From JAVBUP01 sp031555175 (lineage in GTDB: Bacteria > Bacillota_I > Bacilli_A > Erysipelotrichales > Coprobacillaceae), in NCBI GenBank assembly GCA_031555175.1, contig JAVBUP010000038.1:1-33227 (forward strand): a stretch of DNA of 33,227 nt. The letters run 5' to 3'. Under the pieces are notes generated by a model that made no database searches, was not told the DNA's origin, and saw only the letters and a list, made by a program, of their open reading frames with translations. This document shows, in pieces, positions 1-7,458 of this stretch. The position numbers and the translations under genes are program-made. Each line of letters begins with the position of its first letter. The stretch's first letter is position 1.

Positions 1-42
1 TAAAACTATTTTCTTTTTAAACTCAAATGTATATTTTGCCAT
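1..42 (-). CDS. IS3-family transposase OrfA, N-terminal fragment cut by window edge
   Basis: The ATG lies at 42-40 on the minus strand, and the 14 codons that follow (MAKYTFEFKKKIVL) are identical to the start of the complete OrfA at 15872-16456. OrfA supplies the DNA-binding half of the transposase of this IS. The rest lies outside the window, so whether this copy is intact cannot be judged. Confidence 0.85.
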   Translation of the reverse strand, partial: MAKYTFEFKKKIVL

Positions 43-98
43 AATAAAACTGCCTCCAATCTGTTAGATTTTCGGTCTAACTTCTTGGGGGCAGTTCA
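1..98 (-). mobile_element. IS3-family (IS150-like) insertion sequence, one end only
   Basis: These 98 bases are identical to 16415-16512, the terminal part of the complete IS3-family element in this window. The copy is in the same orientation and runs off the left edge, so only the end next to the transposase start is present. The inner part carries the first 14 codons of OrfA on the minus strand. The terminal inverted repeat, read inward on the minus strand, begins TGAACTGCCCCCAAGAAG. Identity with the other copy stops exactly after base 98, which fixes the outer boundary. Confidence 0.9.
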
Positions 99-188
99 TG
101 TATGCCTCTTTTTTATCCAAACATGGTTATTGTTTATAACAACAAATAATCATTCCATATAATGTATTGTTAAGAAAGGAGGAAAGAA

Positions 189-1475
189 GTGGACAATAAA
201 GAAGTAGAATATAATTGTATTAATAACTGTGAGAATTTATGTGATAATCAATGTCCATGTAGTAATGTATGTGGCAGTTGTTTTGATCATAAATATGACG
301 AAGTAATCATTAGTAATAGAGTGGTAACAGGGGAAGTAGTAGATATTACTTGTACTAGTGCAAAAATAGTTTGTAATGCTTTTAGACAAAAAAGATGTTC
401 AAATAAAGTTAGGACAGTTGGAGTTCAATATGGTATTACTCCAAATTTGGAAGATGAAAGTAAAGTAAGAAGTTTACCGAAATCTCCATTTGATATTTCA
501 TTAACTGAGTTAGAGCCAGAAACAACATATTATTATCGTGCATTCATTGTGATTGGGCACTGCATTTATGTTGGTAAGATTAAGAAGTTTACGACACCAG
601 CTTGTGGTCAACCATTAGTTGTTACTGGTACAGCTCAAGATATAGCTGCAACTTATGCAAATATAGTAAATAACTCTTATCAAAATATACCAACACCTAT
701 AACAGAAATAGGTAATGAATATAGTACAGATATGAGTTTCACATCATATGATCACGTTACAGCGCAAATAATTGAGACGCCATATGATACAGAAATAATT
801 GGCTTACAACCAAGTACGACATATTATTATCGAGCTTACGTTATAGCAAATGGGATAAAGTATTATGGAGAGATTAAACAATTTACAACACTATCAAGAC
901 CAACGGTAATAACAGGTGATTCAACATCCGTAACTAGAACTAGTGCAGTGATAGTTAATAATGTATATAGTGGAATACCAGGCACTATTGCAAGCGTTGG
1001 TGTGCAATATGCTACTAACCCGTATTTAACTGGTGGGCTAACAACAAATGCTAGTAGTATAGCTACACCCTATAACATTAACCTAACAGGATTATTACCA
1101 GGCACAACTTATTATTATCGTGCGGTAGTAGTAGCTGATGGAATTCTATATTATGGGGATATAAAAAGTTTTGTAACTGCGAAAGCACCAACGGTTAATA
1201 GTGGAGAAGTCGTAGATTTTACAACTCAAGGGTTATCAATAGTAAATAACACCTATGAAAACACGGTTATGCCTGTAACTGCTACTGGTGTAGAAGTGGC
1301 AACAGATAAGGATTATGTTAGTAAGGTTACACTAACAGGGTCAACATTATCATCACCATTTTCAGTAAAGTTTTCACCAATAGAAATAAATGTCCAATAT
1401 TGGTATCGTGCATATATCATAACTGAAGGCACTAAATACTATGGAGTATCAAAGCTATTTAAAATAGTAGTTTAG
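189..1475 (+). CDS. Cys-rich protein with four FN3-like repeats, unknown function
   Basis: 428 aa, GTG start chosen for the strong AAAGGAGG site five to six bases upstream. Residues 10-31 hold seven cysteines in a regular pattern (C-x3-C-x3-C-x3-C-x-C-x3-C-x2-C). Four repeats of about 94 residues follow (roughly 45-138, 143-236, 239-331, 335-428). Each ends in a conserved TTYYYRA...YYG..K.F core (degenerate in the last repeat: QYWYRA), typical of bacterial fibronectin-III-like beta-sandwiches of surface proteins. There is no signal peptide, lipobox, membrane segment or sortase motif, which is odd for FN3-type domains. The N-terminal cysteines could bind metal or cross-link the protein, as in coat-like assemblies, but this is inference. 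A TATAAT at 158-163 may be the -10. A hairpin terminator follows, so the gene is a single unit. Confidence 0.7.
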   Translation: MDNKEVEYNCINNCENLCDNQCPCSNVCGSCFDHKYDEVIISNRVVTGEVVDITCTSAKIVCNAFRQKRCSNKVRTVGVQYGITPNLEDESKVRSLPKSPFDISLTELEPETTYYYRAFIVIGHCIYVGKIKKFTTPACGQPLVVTGTAQDIAATYANIVNNSYQNIPTPITEIGNEYSTDMSFTSYDHVTAQIIETPYDTEIIGLQPSTTYYYRAYVIANGIKYYGEIKQFTTLSRPTVITGDSTSVTRTSAVIVNNVYSGIPGTIASVGVQYATNPYLTGGLTTNASSIATPYNINLTGLLPGTTYYYRAVVVADGILYYGDIKSFVTAKAPTVNSGEVVDFTTQGLSIVNNTYENTVMPVTATGVEVATDKDYVSKVTLTGSTLSSPFSVKFSPIEINVQYWYRAYIITEGTKYYGVSKLFKIVV

Positions 1476-1479
1476 AATA

Positions 1480-1508
1480 AAGACTATCTTGAATCAAGAT
1501 AGTCTTTT
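1480..1508 (+). terminator. Rho-independent terminator of the FN3-repeat gene
   Basis: A 12-bp perfect stem (AAGACTATCTTG / CAAGATAGTCTT) with a three-base loop begins about 5 bases after the stop codon and runs into TT. The U-tract is short. Confidence 0.8.
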
Positions 1509-1542
1509 CCATATGTCATCATTTATTAACATTTGGCAAGTC

Positions 1543-1572
1543 AAAAAAAGTCTATTTTTAGCGAAAAATAGA
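1543..1572 (-). terminator. Leftward hairpin terminator outside the inverted-repeat segment
   Basis: A 9-bp perfect stem (TCTATTTTT / AAAAATAGA) with a 4-base loop. On the minus strand it is followed by C and seven T. It would stop transcription leaving the 1682-3482 segment leftwards. No gene on the minus strand ends nearby except the one reaching 2438, so it fits a role in insulating that segment. Confidence 0.5.
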
Positions 1573-1641
1573 AGTTAAACTGCCTTTTGCTTATGAATAT
1601 GAGTTATATTTTGAATTCATTATTTAATTTGATATATTATA

Positions 1642-1671
1642 TTGCATCAGTAATTGATCAGACAGTAATAT
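1642..1671 (+). promoter_or_regulatory. Predicted sigma-70-type promoter reading into the inverted-repeat segment
   Basis: TTGCAT (1642-1647), 18 bp, TAATAT (1666-1671). The predicted transcript starts around 1678, a few bases before the left inverted repeat at 1682. It is therefore outside that segment and points at the methyltransferase start. Assigned from sequence pattern only. Confidence 0.5.
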
Positions 1672-1681
1672 AGTCTAGTCA

Positions 1682-1706
1682 GGATAATTTGTTATTATCC
1701 GTTATT
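1682..1706 (+). repeat. Left 25-bp inverted repeat, candidate recombination site
   Basis: The sequence is GGATAA-TTTGTTA-TTATCC followed by GTTATT; its exact reverse complement lies at 3458-3482. It consists of 6-7 bp inverted arms around a short asymmetric centre, with ATAA/TTAT at the inner arm ends, as in Xer-type core sites. Identity with the partner stops at the outer G of the repeat. Inward, both copies go on into similar ribosome-binding sequence (AAAGGA then ACGAT or CGATA). Confidence 0.85.
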
Positions 1707-1726
1707 GAAGAAAGGACGATATATAT

Positions 1727-2437
1727 ATGAAAACAGTTAATCAAAATCAGTTAAAAGAATTCTATAATAATATTGAAGATGTATGGGATAATAATGATTT
1801 TTGGCATCCATATTCTAAAAAAATAATTAATACTTTTTTAGATAGACTTAATTTCTTTGACAATTCTATAGTTTTAAATGCTGGATCTGGAGGAAATGAT
1901 TATGGAATATCATGCAAAAAAATGTGGCATATTGATATAGCAGATAAAAAAATAGAAAATTTAGAGAACTTTATTGTAGCTAGTGTTGAGGATATTCCTT
2001 TTGATGATAATAGCTTTGATGTAATAGTCTGTACAGGAAGTGTAATTAACTACTGTGATGCACTAAAGGTAATTTCAGAATTTTCACGAGTTTTAAGGCC
2101 TTCTGGGAAGTTAATCCTAGAATTTGAAAGCAGCTGGGGATTCGAATATATTGGCAAAAGCGAGTATAAGAAAAGTGCAGTAATAACCACACTTGAATAC
2201 ATTAATGAAATGCACAATCAATGGCTATATTCTCCATCATATATTAAATCATTATTGATAGAATACGGATTCAGTATTGTAAAGAAAAGGCAATTTCATA
2301 TAATAAGTGGAATTGGTTCAAAAATTCTGAGCAATAAAAATGCTGTAAGACTTACTAAACTTGACAGTCTCTTTAGATACATACCATATTTTAGAAATCG
2401 CGCTAATAATGTAATTTTTCTTTGCGAGAAAAGTTAG
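1727..2437 (+). CDS. Class I SAM-dependent methyltransferase, small-molecule or unknown target
   Basis: 236 aa, Methyltransf_11/25-type Rossmann fold. Motif I is VLNAGSGGNDYG (about residues 49-60), followed by an acidic strand end. A motif IV/post region reads IPFDDNSFDVIVCTGSVINY, and FSRVLRPSGKLILEFE is the typical beta5 'R-LRPGG' element. The C-terminal third is less conserved and basic. ATG start, with AAAGGA about 11 bases upstream. The gene starts 20 bp inside the left inverted repeat, and its stop codon directly abuts that of the opposing gene, with no terminator between. In this orientation it is next to the outside promoter at 1642-1671 and should be the expressed partner. Substrate unknown. 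Confidence 0.8.
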   Translation: MKTVNQNQLKEFYNNIEDVWDNNDFWHPYSKKIINTFLDRLNFFDNSIVLNAGSGGNDYGISCKKMWHIDIADKKIENLENFIVASVEDIPFDDNSFDVIVCTGSVINYCDALKVISEFSRVLRPSGKLILEFESSWGFEYIGKSEYKKSAVITTLEYINEMHNQWLYSPSYIKSLLIEYGFSIVKKRQFHIISGIGSKILSNKNAVRLTKLDSLFRYIPYFRNRANNVIFLCEKS

Positions 2438-3439
2438 TTACTTCTTAGCTACATATTGCGCTGTAAATGCAGTTATACATGCACCTAACACTGCACCAAC
2501 CATTGAGTTTACAGAGCTAATTTCTATGCCTAATAGTTGTAGAATCTGCGTATACCCCCATATAATAGCAACTGGAAGTATCAATAGCAGTAATATTGCA
2601 ACAATTGGAAAAGTAAACCATTTCCTTTTTTGAGCTGGAATGAACCCATGAGTTTTCTCACCTTTTCCCAAAGGATAACTAGTAAGGCATTTATTTAATT
2701 GTACATCTAGTGTTGATTTTGCTGATGGAGAAATGCTATTTTTAATTTTATTGAAACTAGTATCAATCATTCTTTTATATTGCTCTAATTGATCATTAGA
2801 TAAAAATGGCGTGTACCAGACGTAAAAATAATCATAGTATATAGATTTTACAATTGCTAAATATGTTTCTTTGGATATATTATTAATTATATCATTTGAT
2901 TTTATATACAAAAATGCTTCAAAATTGCTTTCAAAGTGTTCGATTCCAAGAGGCAATGCATAATAAAGTGCATCAACTTTTCCAAAAGATTCAAGGCAAA
3001 GTATTTTAATATAAATTGAACTTTCTTTATTTATGCTTTTTCCCCCATCCCTATTGCTAATTTCTGTTATGAAATAAGCAATCTCAATTGAGTTTTCACT
3101 AAAAAAATTCTGTATTAAACTGAAGTAGATCATAAAAGCAGTATTAACGCGATATTGCTCTTTTAAAGCTAAATACTCGTCAACGACTACTTTCACGTTT
3201 TTCAAGTATGTTGTCATAGACAGTCCAATAACCTCTGTACCTATGTATAATACGAATACATATACATCAAATAATACTAATGCATTATTAGAATCAATCC
3301 AATGAGTTATTTCATTCGTGCTCGTTTTGATTTCATATGGCGTAGTTTCATTGTAAATTCTTAAGGCAGTTATATAATCTTCATCAGTTGTCCTTGTGAC
3401 ACGCCTGATTTTGAAATTGTGTTCAAATTGGTTTAACAT
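2438..3439 (-). CDS. GNAT-like protein with C-terminal membrane anchor
   Basis: 333 aa. The N-terminal half looks like a GNAT acetyltransferase fold: KIRRVTRTTDEDYITALRIYNETTP, a strand with YIGTEVIGL, then a helix-rich part; this assignment is by pattern only. The C-terminus has a basic QKRKW stretch followed by two hydrophobic segments (FPIVAILLLLILPVAIIWGY and VGAVLGACITAFTAQYV). The catalytic domain would thus be held at the inner membrane face. The ATG at 3439 was chosen because AAAGGA lies nine bases upstream; the longer reading from a TTG at 3475 runs through the inverted repeat itself. No promoter is visible outside the right repeat, where a terminator stands instead. In this orientation the gene appears silent. 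Confidence 0.65.
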   Translation of the reverse strand: MLNQFEHNFKIRRVTRTTDEDYITALRIYNETTPYEIKTSTNEITHWIDSNNALVLFDVYVFVLYIGTEVIGLSMTTYLKNVKVVVDEYLALKEQYRVNTAFMIYFSLIQNFFSENSIEIAYFITEISNRDGGKSINKESSIYIKILCLESFGKVDALYYALPLGIEHFESNFEAFLYIKSNDIINNISKETYLAIVKSIYYDYFYVWYTPFLSNDQLEQYKRMIDTSFNKIKNSISPSAKSTLDVQLNKCLTSYPLGKGEKTHGFIPAQKRKWFTFPIVAILLLLILPVAIIWGYTQILQLLGIEISSVNSMVGAVLGACITAFTAQYVAKK

Positions 3440-3457
3440 TCTATCGTTTCCTTTCAT

Positions 3458-3482
3458 AATAACGGATAATAACAAATTATCC
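3458..3482 (-). repeat. Right 25-bp inverted repeat, candidate recombination site
   Basis: Exact reverse complement of 1682-1706, placed 18 bp upstream of the GNAT-like gene's start. The asymmetric centre (TTTGTTA on the minus strand) gives the two sites opposite polarity, so recombination between them would invert, not delete, the intervening 1.8 kb. Confidence 0.85.
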
Positions 3483-3493
3483 TTTATGCAATG

Positions 3494-3519
3494 AAAAAGA
3501 CAGCTTCTAACATGCTGTC
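3494..3519 (-). terminator. Terminator of the tyrosine recombinase gene
   Basis: A GACAGC / GCTGTC stem with a 9-base loop on the minus strand is followed by five T. It stands between the recombinase stop (3521) and the right inverted repeat (3482), so recombinase transcripts should not enter the invertible segment. Confidence 0.75.
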
Positions 3520-3520
3520 A

Positions 3521-4426
3521 TTATAATTGCATTTGATTTCTTGGATGCTTAGTTGCAAGTATCTCATTTTGTTTTGCAGATGCTACATATGTATAAATTT
3601 GTGTCGTTGTTATTGAGCTGTGACCTAACATATTCTGGATATATCGAATATCAACATCTTGCTCTAAGAGAAGAGTAGCGAAAGAGTGTCTAAACATATG
3701 AGGAGTTATATGTAAATCTGGAGAGTATTTGTTGATAATAATTCTCACAGATTGATCAGATAATTTGGATCCTAATCTATTAATAAAGAAATACCCAGTT
3801 TTATCCATTTCATGTTTGAAATATTGTTTGTATAGCCTCAATGTATTGAGTACACTATCATTACATATTCTAATAATTCTTTCTTTAGATCCCTTACCAA
3901 GGACTTTTATAGTCCCTGTATCTAAATCTACATTAGTGACTGCAATTTCACATAATTCTGATACTCTTATCCCAGTTGAAAACAATACCTCAAGTACTGA
4001 AATATCTCGAGTTATTGCTTTCTTTTCATTTTGTGTAGTACTATTTGTGCTAGCTAAATAAGCATTTTGTAGTATGCTTTCAATTTTGTTTAATGGTATT
4101 GTTTTTGGGAGAATTATAGGTTCTCTAAATTTCAATTTCATTTTTGTAAATATATTCTCTGAAATAAGCTCTTCATATTCTAGATAAGCAAAATAAGCTT
4201 TTAAACTTGCAATTTTTCTTTTCACAGTTTTTGGCTTATATTGCTTATGCAAATATTTTATATAAGTTTCTAAACTCTCTTTCTCAATTGAGATATTTTG
4301 AAAATAGGATATGAATTGATTAATATCTATTTTGTAAGCTTTAAGAGTTTTTCTATCAAGTTTCTTTTGTTGTGCACAAAAGCTGAAGTAATCTTCTTTA
4401 TATTTAATTAAATTCTTAGTTTTCAT
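3521..4426 (-). CDS. Tyrosine recombinase (XerC/D-like), probable invertase
   Basis: 301 aa, the usual Xer length. The N-terminal SAM-like/core-binding domain covers about residues 5-90 and the catalytic domain 110-295. All catalytic residues are present: R154 (TGIRVSEL), K178 (LGKGSKER), H243 and R246 (TPHMFRHSFA), H269 (LGHSS) and nucleophile Y278 (QIYTY). It would break and rejoin DNA through a 3'-phosphotyrosine at paired sites. The gene lies 38 bp outside an inverted-repeat pair with Xer-like core architecture, so a dedicated DNA-inversion role is more likely than chromosome-dimer resolution. The position (not next to housekeeping genes) also speaks against a standard XerC/D. It has its own promoter inside a 28-bp palindrome and its own terminator. 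Confidence 0.88.
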   Translation of the reverse strand: MKTKNLIKYKEDYFSFCAQQKKLDRKTLKAYKIDINQFISYFQNISIEKESLETYIKYLHKQYKPKTVKRKIASLKAYFAYLEYEELISENIFTKMKLKFREPIILPKTIPLNKIESILQNAYLASTNSTTQNEKKAITRDISVLEVLFSTGIRVSELCEIAVTNVDLDTGTIKVLGKGSKERIIRICNDSVLNTLRLYKQYFKHEMDKTGYFFINRLGSKLSDQSVRIIINKYSPDLHITPHMFRHSFATLLLEQDVDIRYIQNMLGHSSITTTQIYTYVASAKQNEILATKHPRNQMQL

Positions 4427-4442
4427 TGTGTTTTTACCATCC

Positions 4443-4484
4443 TTTATGGCTTATAATTATAAGCCATAAAATAGCGTTTGTCGA
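4443..4484 (-). promoter_or_regulatory. Recombinase promoter with perfect 28-bp palindromic operator
   Basis: On the minus strand: TCGACA (4484-4479), 17 bp, TATAAT (4461-4456). The -10 sits in the middle of a 28-bp perfect palindrome at 4443-4470 (half-site TTTATGGCTTATAA and its exact complement). This is a natural site for a dimeric repressor, or for the recombinase itself. The RBS AGGATGG lies between the palindrome and the start codon. Confidence 0.65.
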
Positions 4485-4497
4485 AAAATGTTGTTCA

Positions 4498-4526
4498 TAA
4501 TAAAAGACACTGTAAATTAGTGTCTT
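4498..4526 (-). terminator. Terminator of the PstS-like/DUF4190 operon
   Basis: An 8-bp perfect stem (AAGACACT / AGTGTCTT) with a 7-base loop is followed on the minus strand by TTTTATTA. It lies 25 bp past the stop codon at 4551. Confidence 0.8.
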
Positions 4527-4550
4527 ATATATATTGATGTTTTATATTTA

Positions 4551-5752
4551 TTATTTAGATTTATATAATGGTGTATATCCAGTTTGCTCAATTAATTCTT
4601 GACCTTGTTCTGATAAAATCCATTCAATTAATAGTTTGGTATTGCCTTCTGGTTCACCATTTGTAACTGCATAAAAATCACCTACAAATGGATAACTTCC
4701 ATTTTGTATGTTTTCTGTAGATGGTTCTATCCCATTTATACTTAATAGCTTTACATCTTCGTTTGCATACATTGTAGTAGCATAATATCTATACGAATAA
4801 CCTAATGCTGGTTGTACACCATTCCATTCAATGGAAACTTGTTGCATCAAACTATTTGTCTGGAGTAAATCTTTGCTAGGTAATGGTTGAGGAACTATAA
4901 TTGGAAGATTATTCATAATCATTGATTGTAGACCAGTTTGACTTCCTGATCCCTCTGGTCGTTGGAAGGCAATAATCTTTCCTCCATCATTCCATCCTAA
5001 AGTCTTCCAATATGCAGTTTTACCTGAATATATATCTCGTAGTTGTTGATATGAAGCATTCTCAATTGGATTATCTTTACCTACTAAAAAACGAATGCTT
5101 CTTTTCCAATCGGCGTGAAGTGCAAATCTACACCAACTTGTTTTGCTGCTGCAATTTGCTTTTCAGATGCGCCGGCTACAAAAACAATATCTCTTTCTCC
5201 GGCGATAATTGCTTCATAGGCTCCTTTAGTATTTGTGCAAAGTACATCATCTGCCATATATATATCTTGATTATAAACAGCATTGGCAAAAGCAGCATAT
5301 ATAGGGTAGAGGGCGGTGGCGCCATCTAGTATAGGTAACTTATTATCAAGTTGTAGAGTAGCTAAACTACTCAATTTAGCTATTTTAGAATTCAAAGAAA
5401 ATGGTTCATAAACACTTAGATCAGGTGCTGATTCAACTGCATTTGATGTAGTTGTATTTATCCACCAGTTTCCTTTTAATGCTGTTGGTATAAGTGCTAT
5501 AGATACTACCGCAAGCATAAAAAGTGCGATTGAAAGCGGAATACATGGTTTAGTATGTTTTATCCAAATAAGAGTTATTAATAGTGATGCCCCAGTGATT
5601 ACTAACGCTACTGGCAACATTCCTATGACATTATCAATTTGCATGAATGACTTAAGGTACTCGTATTTATTTAAAATATATAATCCACTAATCCAAATGA
5701 ATATTGTAGTTGCGATGCGAATCCAAATTAGTAGTAAATGTTTTTTGGTCAT
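4551..5752 (-). pseudogene. Membrane-anchored PstS-like phosphate-binding protein, frameshifted
   Basis: Two reading frames together make one protein of about 399 aa. The first (5752-5084) begins with three membrane helices within residues 1-105, then starts a periplasmic-binding-protein fold (ILDGATALYPIYAAFANAVY; GERDIVFVAG; TPIGKEAFVF). It stops at a run of six A (5086-5091 on the plus strand). One more T on the coding strand would read on as LVGKDNPIENASYQQL through RPEGSGSQTG, the serine-rich ligand loop of PstS proteins, into the second frame, which ends at 4551. This is a one-base homopolymer loss: a real mutation, phase-variable tract or sequencing error. PstS is normally a lipoprotein; three N-terminal membrane spans are unusual. 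RBS GGGGTGA. It follows the DUF4190-like gene by 10 bp in one operon. No pstCAB genes are nearby. Confidence 0.8.
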
Positions 5753-5762
5753 ATAGTCACCC

Positions 5763-6095
5763 CTACATCAATGGGATTAGATTTGTTACAACACCGATAA
5801 ATAATATTATTATGAGTGATACTACCGATGCAGGTATTAGTATAGCGATAATTGCTAGTATCATTCCAATTATACCGATTCTTTTTTTACCTCTACACAG
5901 TGCAACAATTCCCATGATAAATCCTATTATTGGTAGTAATACCATTAATAGGACTACAAAACTTGGTAGTACTCCAAAACTTAACGAGATTAAGAAAAGC
6001 AAGATAGATGAAGAAGAGAGTATAGCAGCAATAACTGGTAATGCAATCTCTTTTTTACTGTTTTCATTGATATTTAAATCTGATTTGTTACTCAT
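5763..6095 (-). CDS. Small membrane protein, DUF4190-like
   Basis: 110 aa with a short hydrophilic N-terminus and then three to four hydrophobic helices. These include LPSFVVLLMVLLPIIGFIMG followed by IVALCRGKKRIGIIGMILAII, the G-rich 'GI.AL.....GIIG..L' arrangement of DUF4190. The ATG at 6095 was chosen because GGAGG lies eight bases upstream; an upstream in-frame TTG overlaps that site. First gene of an operon with the frameshifted PstS-like gene 10 bp downstream, and may be its membrane partner. Function unknown. Confidence 0.65.
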   Translation of the reverse strand: MSNKSDLNINENSKKEIALPVIAAILSSSSILLFLISLSFGVLPSFVVLLMVLLPIIGFIMGIVALCRGKKRIGIIGMILAIIAILIPASVVSLIIILFIGVVTNLIPLM

Positions 6096-6191
6096 AAATA
6101 GGTCCTCCAATCCGAGAATATACTATATTTATATCTTAAATATAACATAGAGATAACTTTAACACAATGTTACAAGGATTTGCTGTTGCAC

Positions 6192-6219
6192 AAAAAAACT
6201 TAATGACTAGCATTAAGTT
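6192..6219 (-). terminator. Terminator of the rRNA methyltransferase gene
   Basis: A 9-bp perfect stem (AACTTAATG / CATTAAGTT) with a 5-base loop, followed on the minus strand by a run of T, about 36 bp past the stop codon. Confidence 0.85.
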
Positions 6220-6255
6220 ATACAATGTTTATTAGTTTATTTATATATAAGTTAC

Positions 6256-7458
6256 TTATACGATTTGGAAAATATAGAATTTAAGATAAGAAGTTTCTTC
6301 CATCATCCACAGAATTGGATGATCATGATTTTGTTGAGTAACAGATACTTGCTTTAATGATACACCAACTTCTGCCGCAGATTCTCTTAACATCTTCTCA
6401 AAGTTAGCTGTTTCCATAAATCGTGAGCAACTACATGTAATTAAGTATCCACCTTTTTCAAGTAGTTTCATCGCTTGCATATTTATTCTCTTATAGCCAT
6501 TATAAGCTTGATTCACAGTTTTCCTTGATTTTGTGAATGCAGGAGGATCAAGAACTATAATATCATATTGTCCTTTTCTACATTTATCTAAATAATCAAA
6601 GACATCATCTTGAACAAATGTTATCTTATCTTCTAAGTGATTTAGTTTGGCGTTTGCTAAACCTTGATCTAAGGCAGTTTGTGAAACATCGACAGCAGTA
6701 ACTGCTGCTGCATTACCATAAGCTGCATTTAAAGCAAACCCACCAGTATGTGAAAAACAATCTAAAACATTTTTACCATGAGACATTTTTCTCAGTAATA
6801 CTCTATTAGCTTTTTGATCTAAGAAATATCCTGTCTTTTGTCCATTCTCTACATCAACATTTAGTTTAATACCATTTTCATTAATGATTGTCTTTGTAGG
6901 AAAACTTTGGTTTTTCCAATAGCCTTTTTCCATGGGTAATCCTTCTTTGGCACGGATATTAATATCATTTCTTTCATATATCCCTTTAATATCTTCATTA
7001 TCCTCAAGTAATACTTCAAATAATAGTTCATAAATCATATCTTTTATTTTATCAAGCCCAAAGGAACTGATTTGGCACACTAAAATATCATTATATCTAT
7101 CAACAGTCAAACCTGGTAATCCATCTGCTTCTCCAAATACTAATCTACAATTAGTAATATTATCAGCTTCTAATGTCTTACGGAAATCATAAGCGAATTG
7201 AATTCTTTTTTTAAAGAACTCTCTATTAATTATTTCATTATTATCTTTAGATAAGATACGAACTGTAATATGACTATTCTTAGAGATAAAGCCACTACCT
7301 ACATATCTATTATCAATTGTCATAATATCAACTACTTCACCATTCTCAATGTTATCATCGATCTCAATAGCATTATTACGATACATCCACATTTGGCCTT
7401 TGTCTAGCCATTCTTCGCCCTCTTTAGAAATAGTTATTTTAGGATAATTTCTGCTCAT
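6256..7458 (-). CDS. 23S rRNA methyltransferase of the RlmI/RlmQ (YwbD) family
   Basis: 400 aa, normal for the family. An N-terminal PUA domain (about 1-80; WLDKGQMWMYRNN, GEVVDI, YVGSGFIS) is followed by a central domain with LVFGEADGLPGLTVDRY and GQKTGYFLDQ. The C-terminal Rossmann methyltransferase has motif I VLDCFSHTGGFALNAA, motif IV DPPAFTKS and motif VI TCSCSRF. Enterobacterial RlmI makes m5C1962, using a cysteine in these motifs. The Gram-positive relative YwbD/RlmQ has been reported to make m7G in 23S rRNA, so the modified base cannot be told from family membership alone. Cytoplasmic, acts on ribosomal RNA. ATG start, with AGAGG about nine bases upstream. Monocistronic with its own terminator. 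Confidence 0.88.
   Translation of the reverse strand: MSRNYPKITISKEGEEWLDKGQMWMYRNNAIEIDDNIENGEVVDIMTIDNRYVGSGFISKNSHITVRILSKDNNEIINREFFKKRIQFAYDFRKTLEADNITNCRLVFGEADGLPGLTVDRYNDILVCQISSFGLDKIKDMIYELLFEVLLEDNEDIKGIYERNDINIRAKEGLPMEKGYWKNQSFPTKTIINENGIKLNVDVENGQKTGYFLDQKANRVLLRKMSHGKNVLDCFSHTGGFALNAAYGNAAAVTAVDVSQTALDQGLANAKLNHLEDKITFVQDDVFDYLDKCRKGQYDIIVLDPPAFTKSRKTVNQAYNGYKRINMQAMKLLEKGGYLITCSCSRFMETANFEKMLRESAAEVGVSLKQVSVTQQNHDHPILWMMEETSYLKFYIFQIV

Larger units (their letters stand above)
1682..3482. other. Putative invertible DNA segment with two convergent genes
   Basis: The segment is bounded by 25-bp perfect inverted repeats (1682-1706 and 3458-3482). It contains exactly two tail-to-tail genes whose stop codons touch at 2437/2438. 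Each gene starts just inside its repeat with its own ribosome site. Outside the left repeat lies a promoter pointing inward; outside the right repeat lies a terminator and a tyrosine recombinase gene. That is the layout expected for site-specific inversion that swaps which gene faces the promoter. Inversion itself is inferred and not seen in a single sequence. Confidence 0.6.

Noticed and set aside
3440..3475. Longer GNAT-like reading frame starting with TTG at 3475
   Set aside because: It translates the inverted repeat itself and lacks a ribosome site, whereas the ATG at 3439 has AAAGGA nine bases upstream.
3521..4426. Recombinase as housekeeping XerC/XerD for chromosome-dimer resolution
   Set aside because: Cannot be excluded by the protein alone, but the adjacent inverted sites and the tightly palindromic promoter fit a local invertase better.
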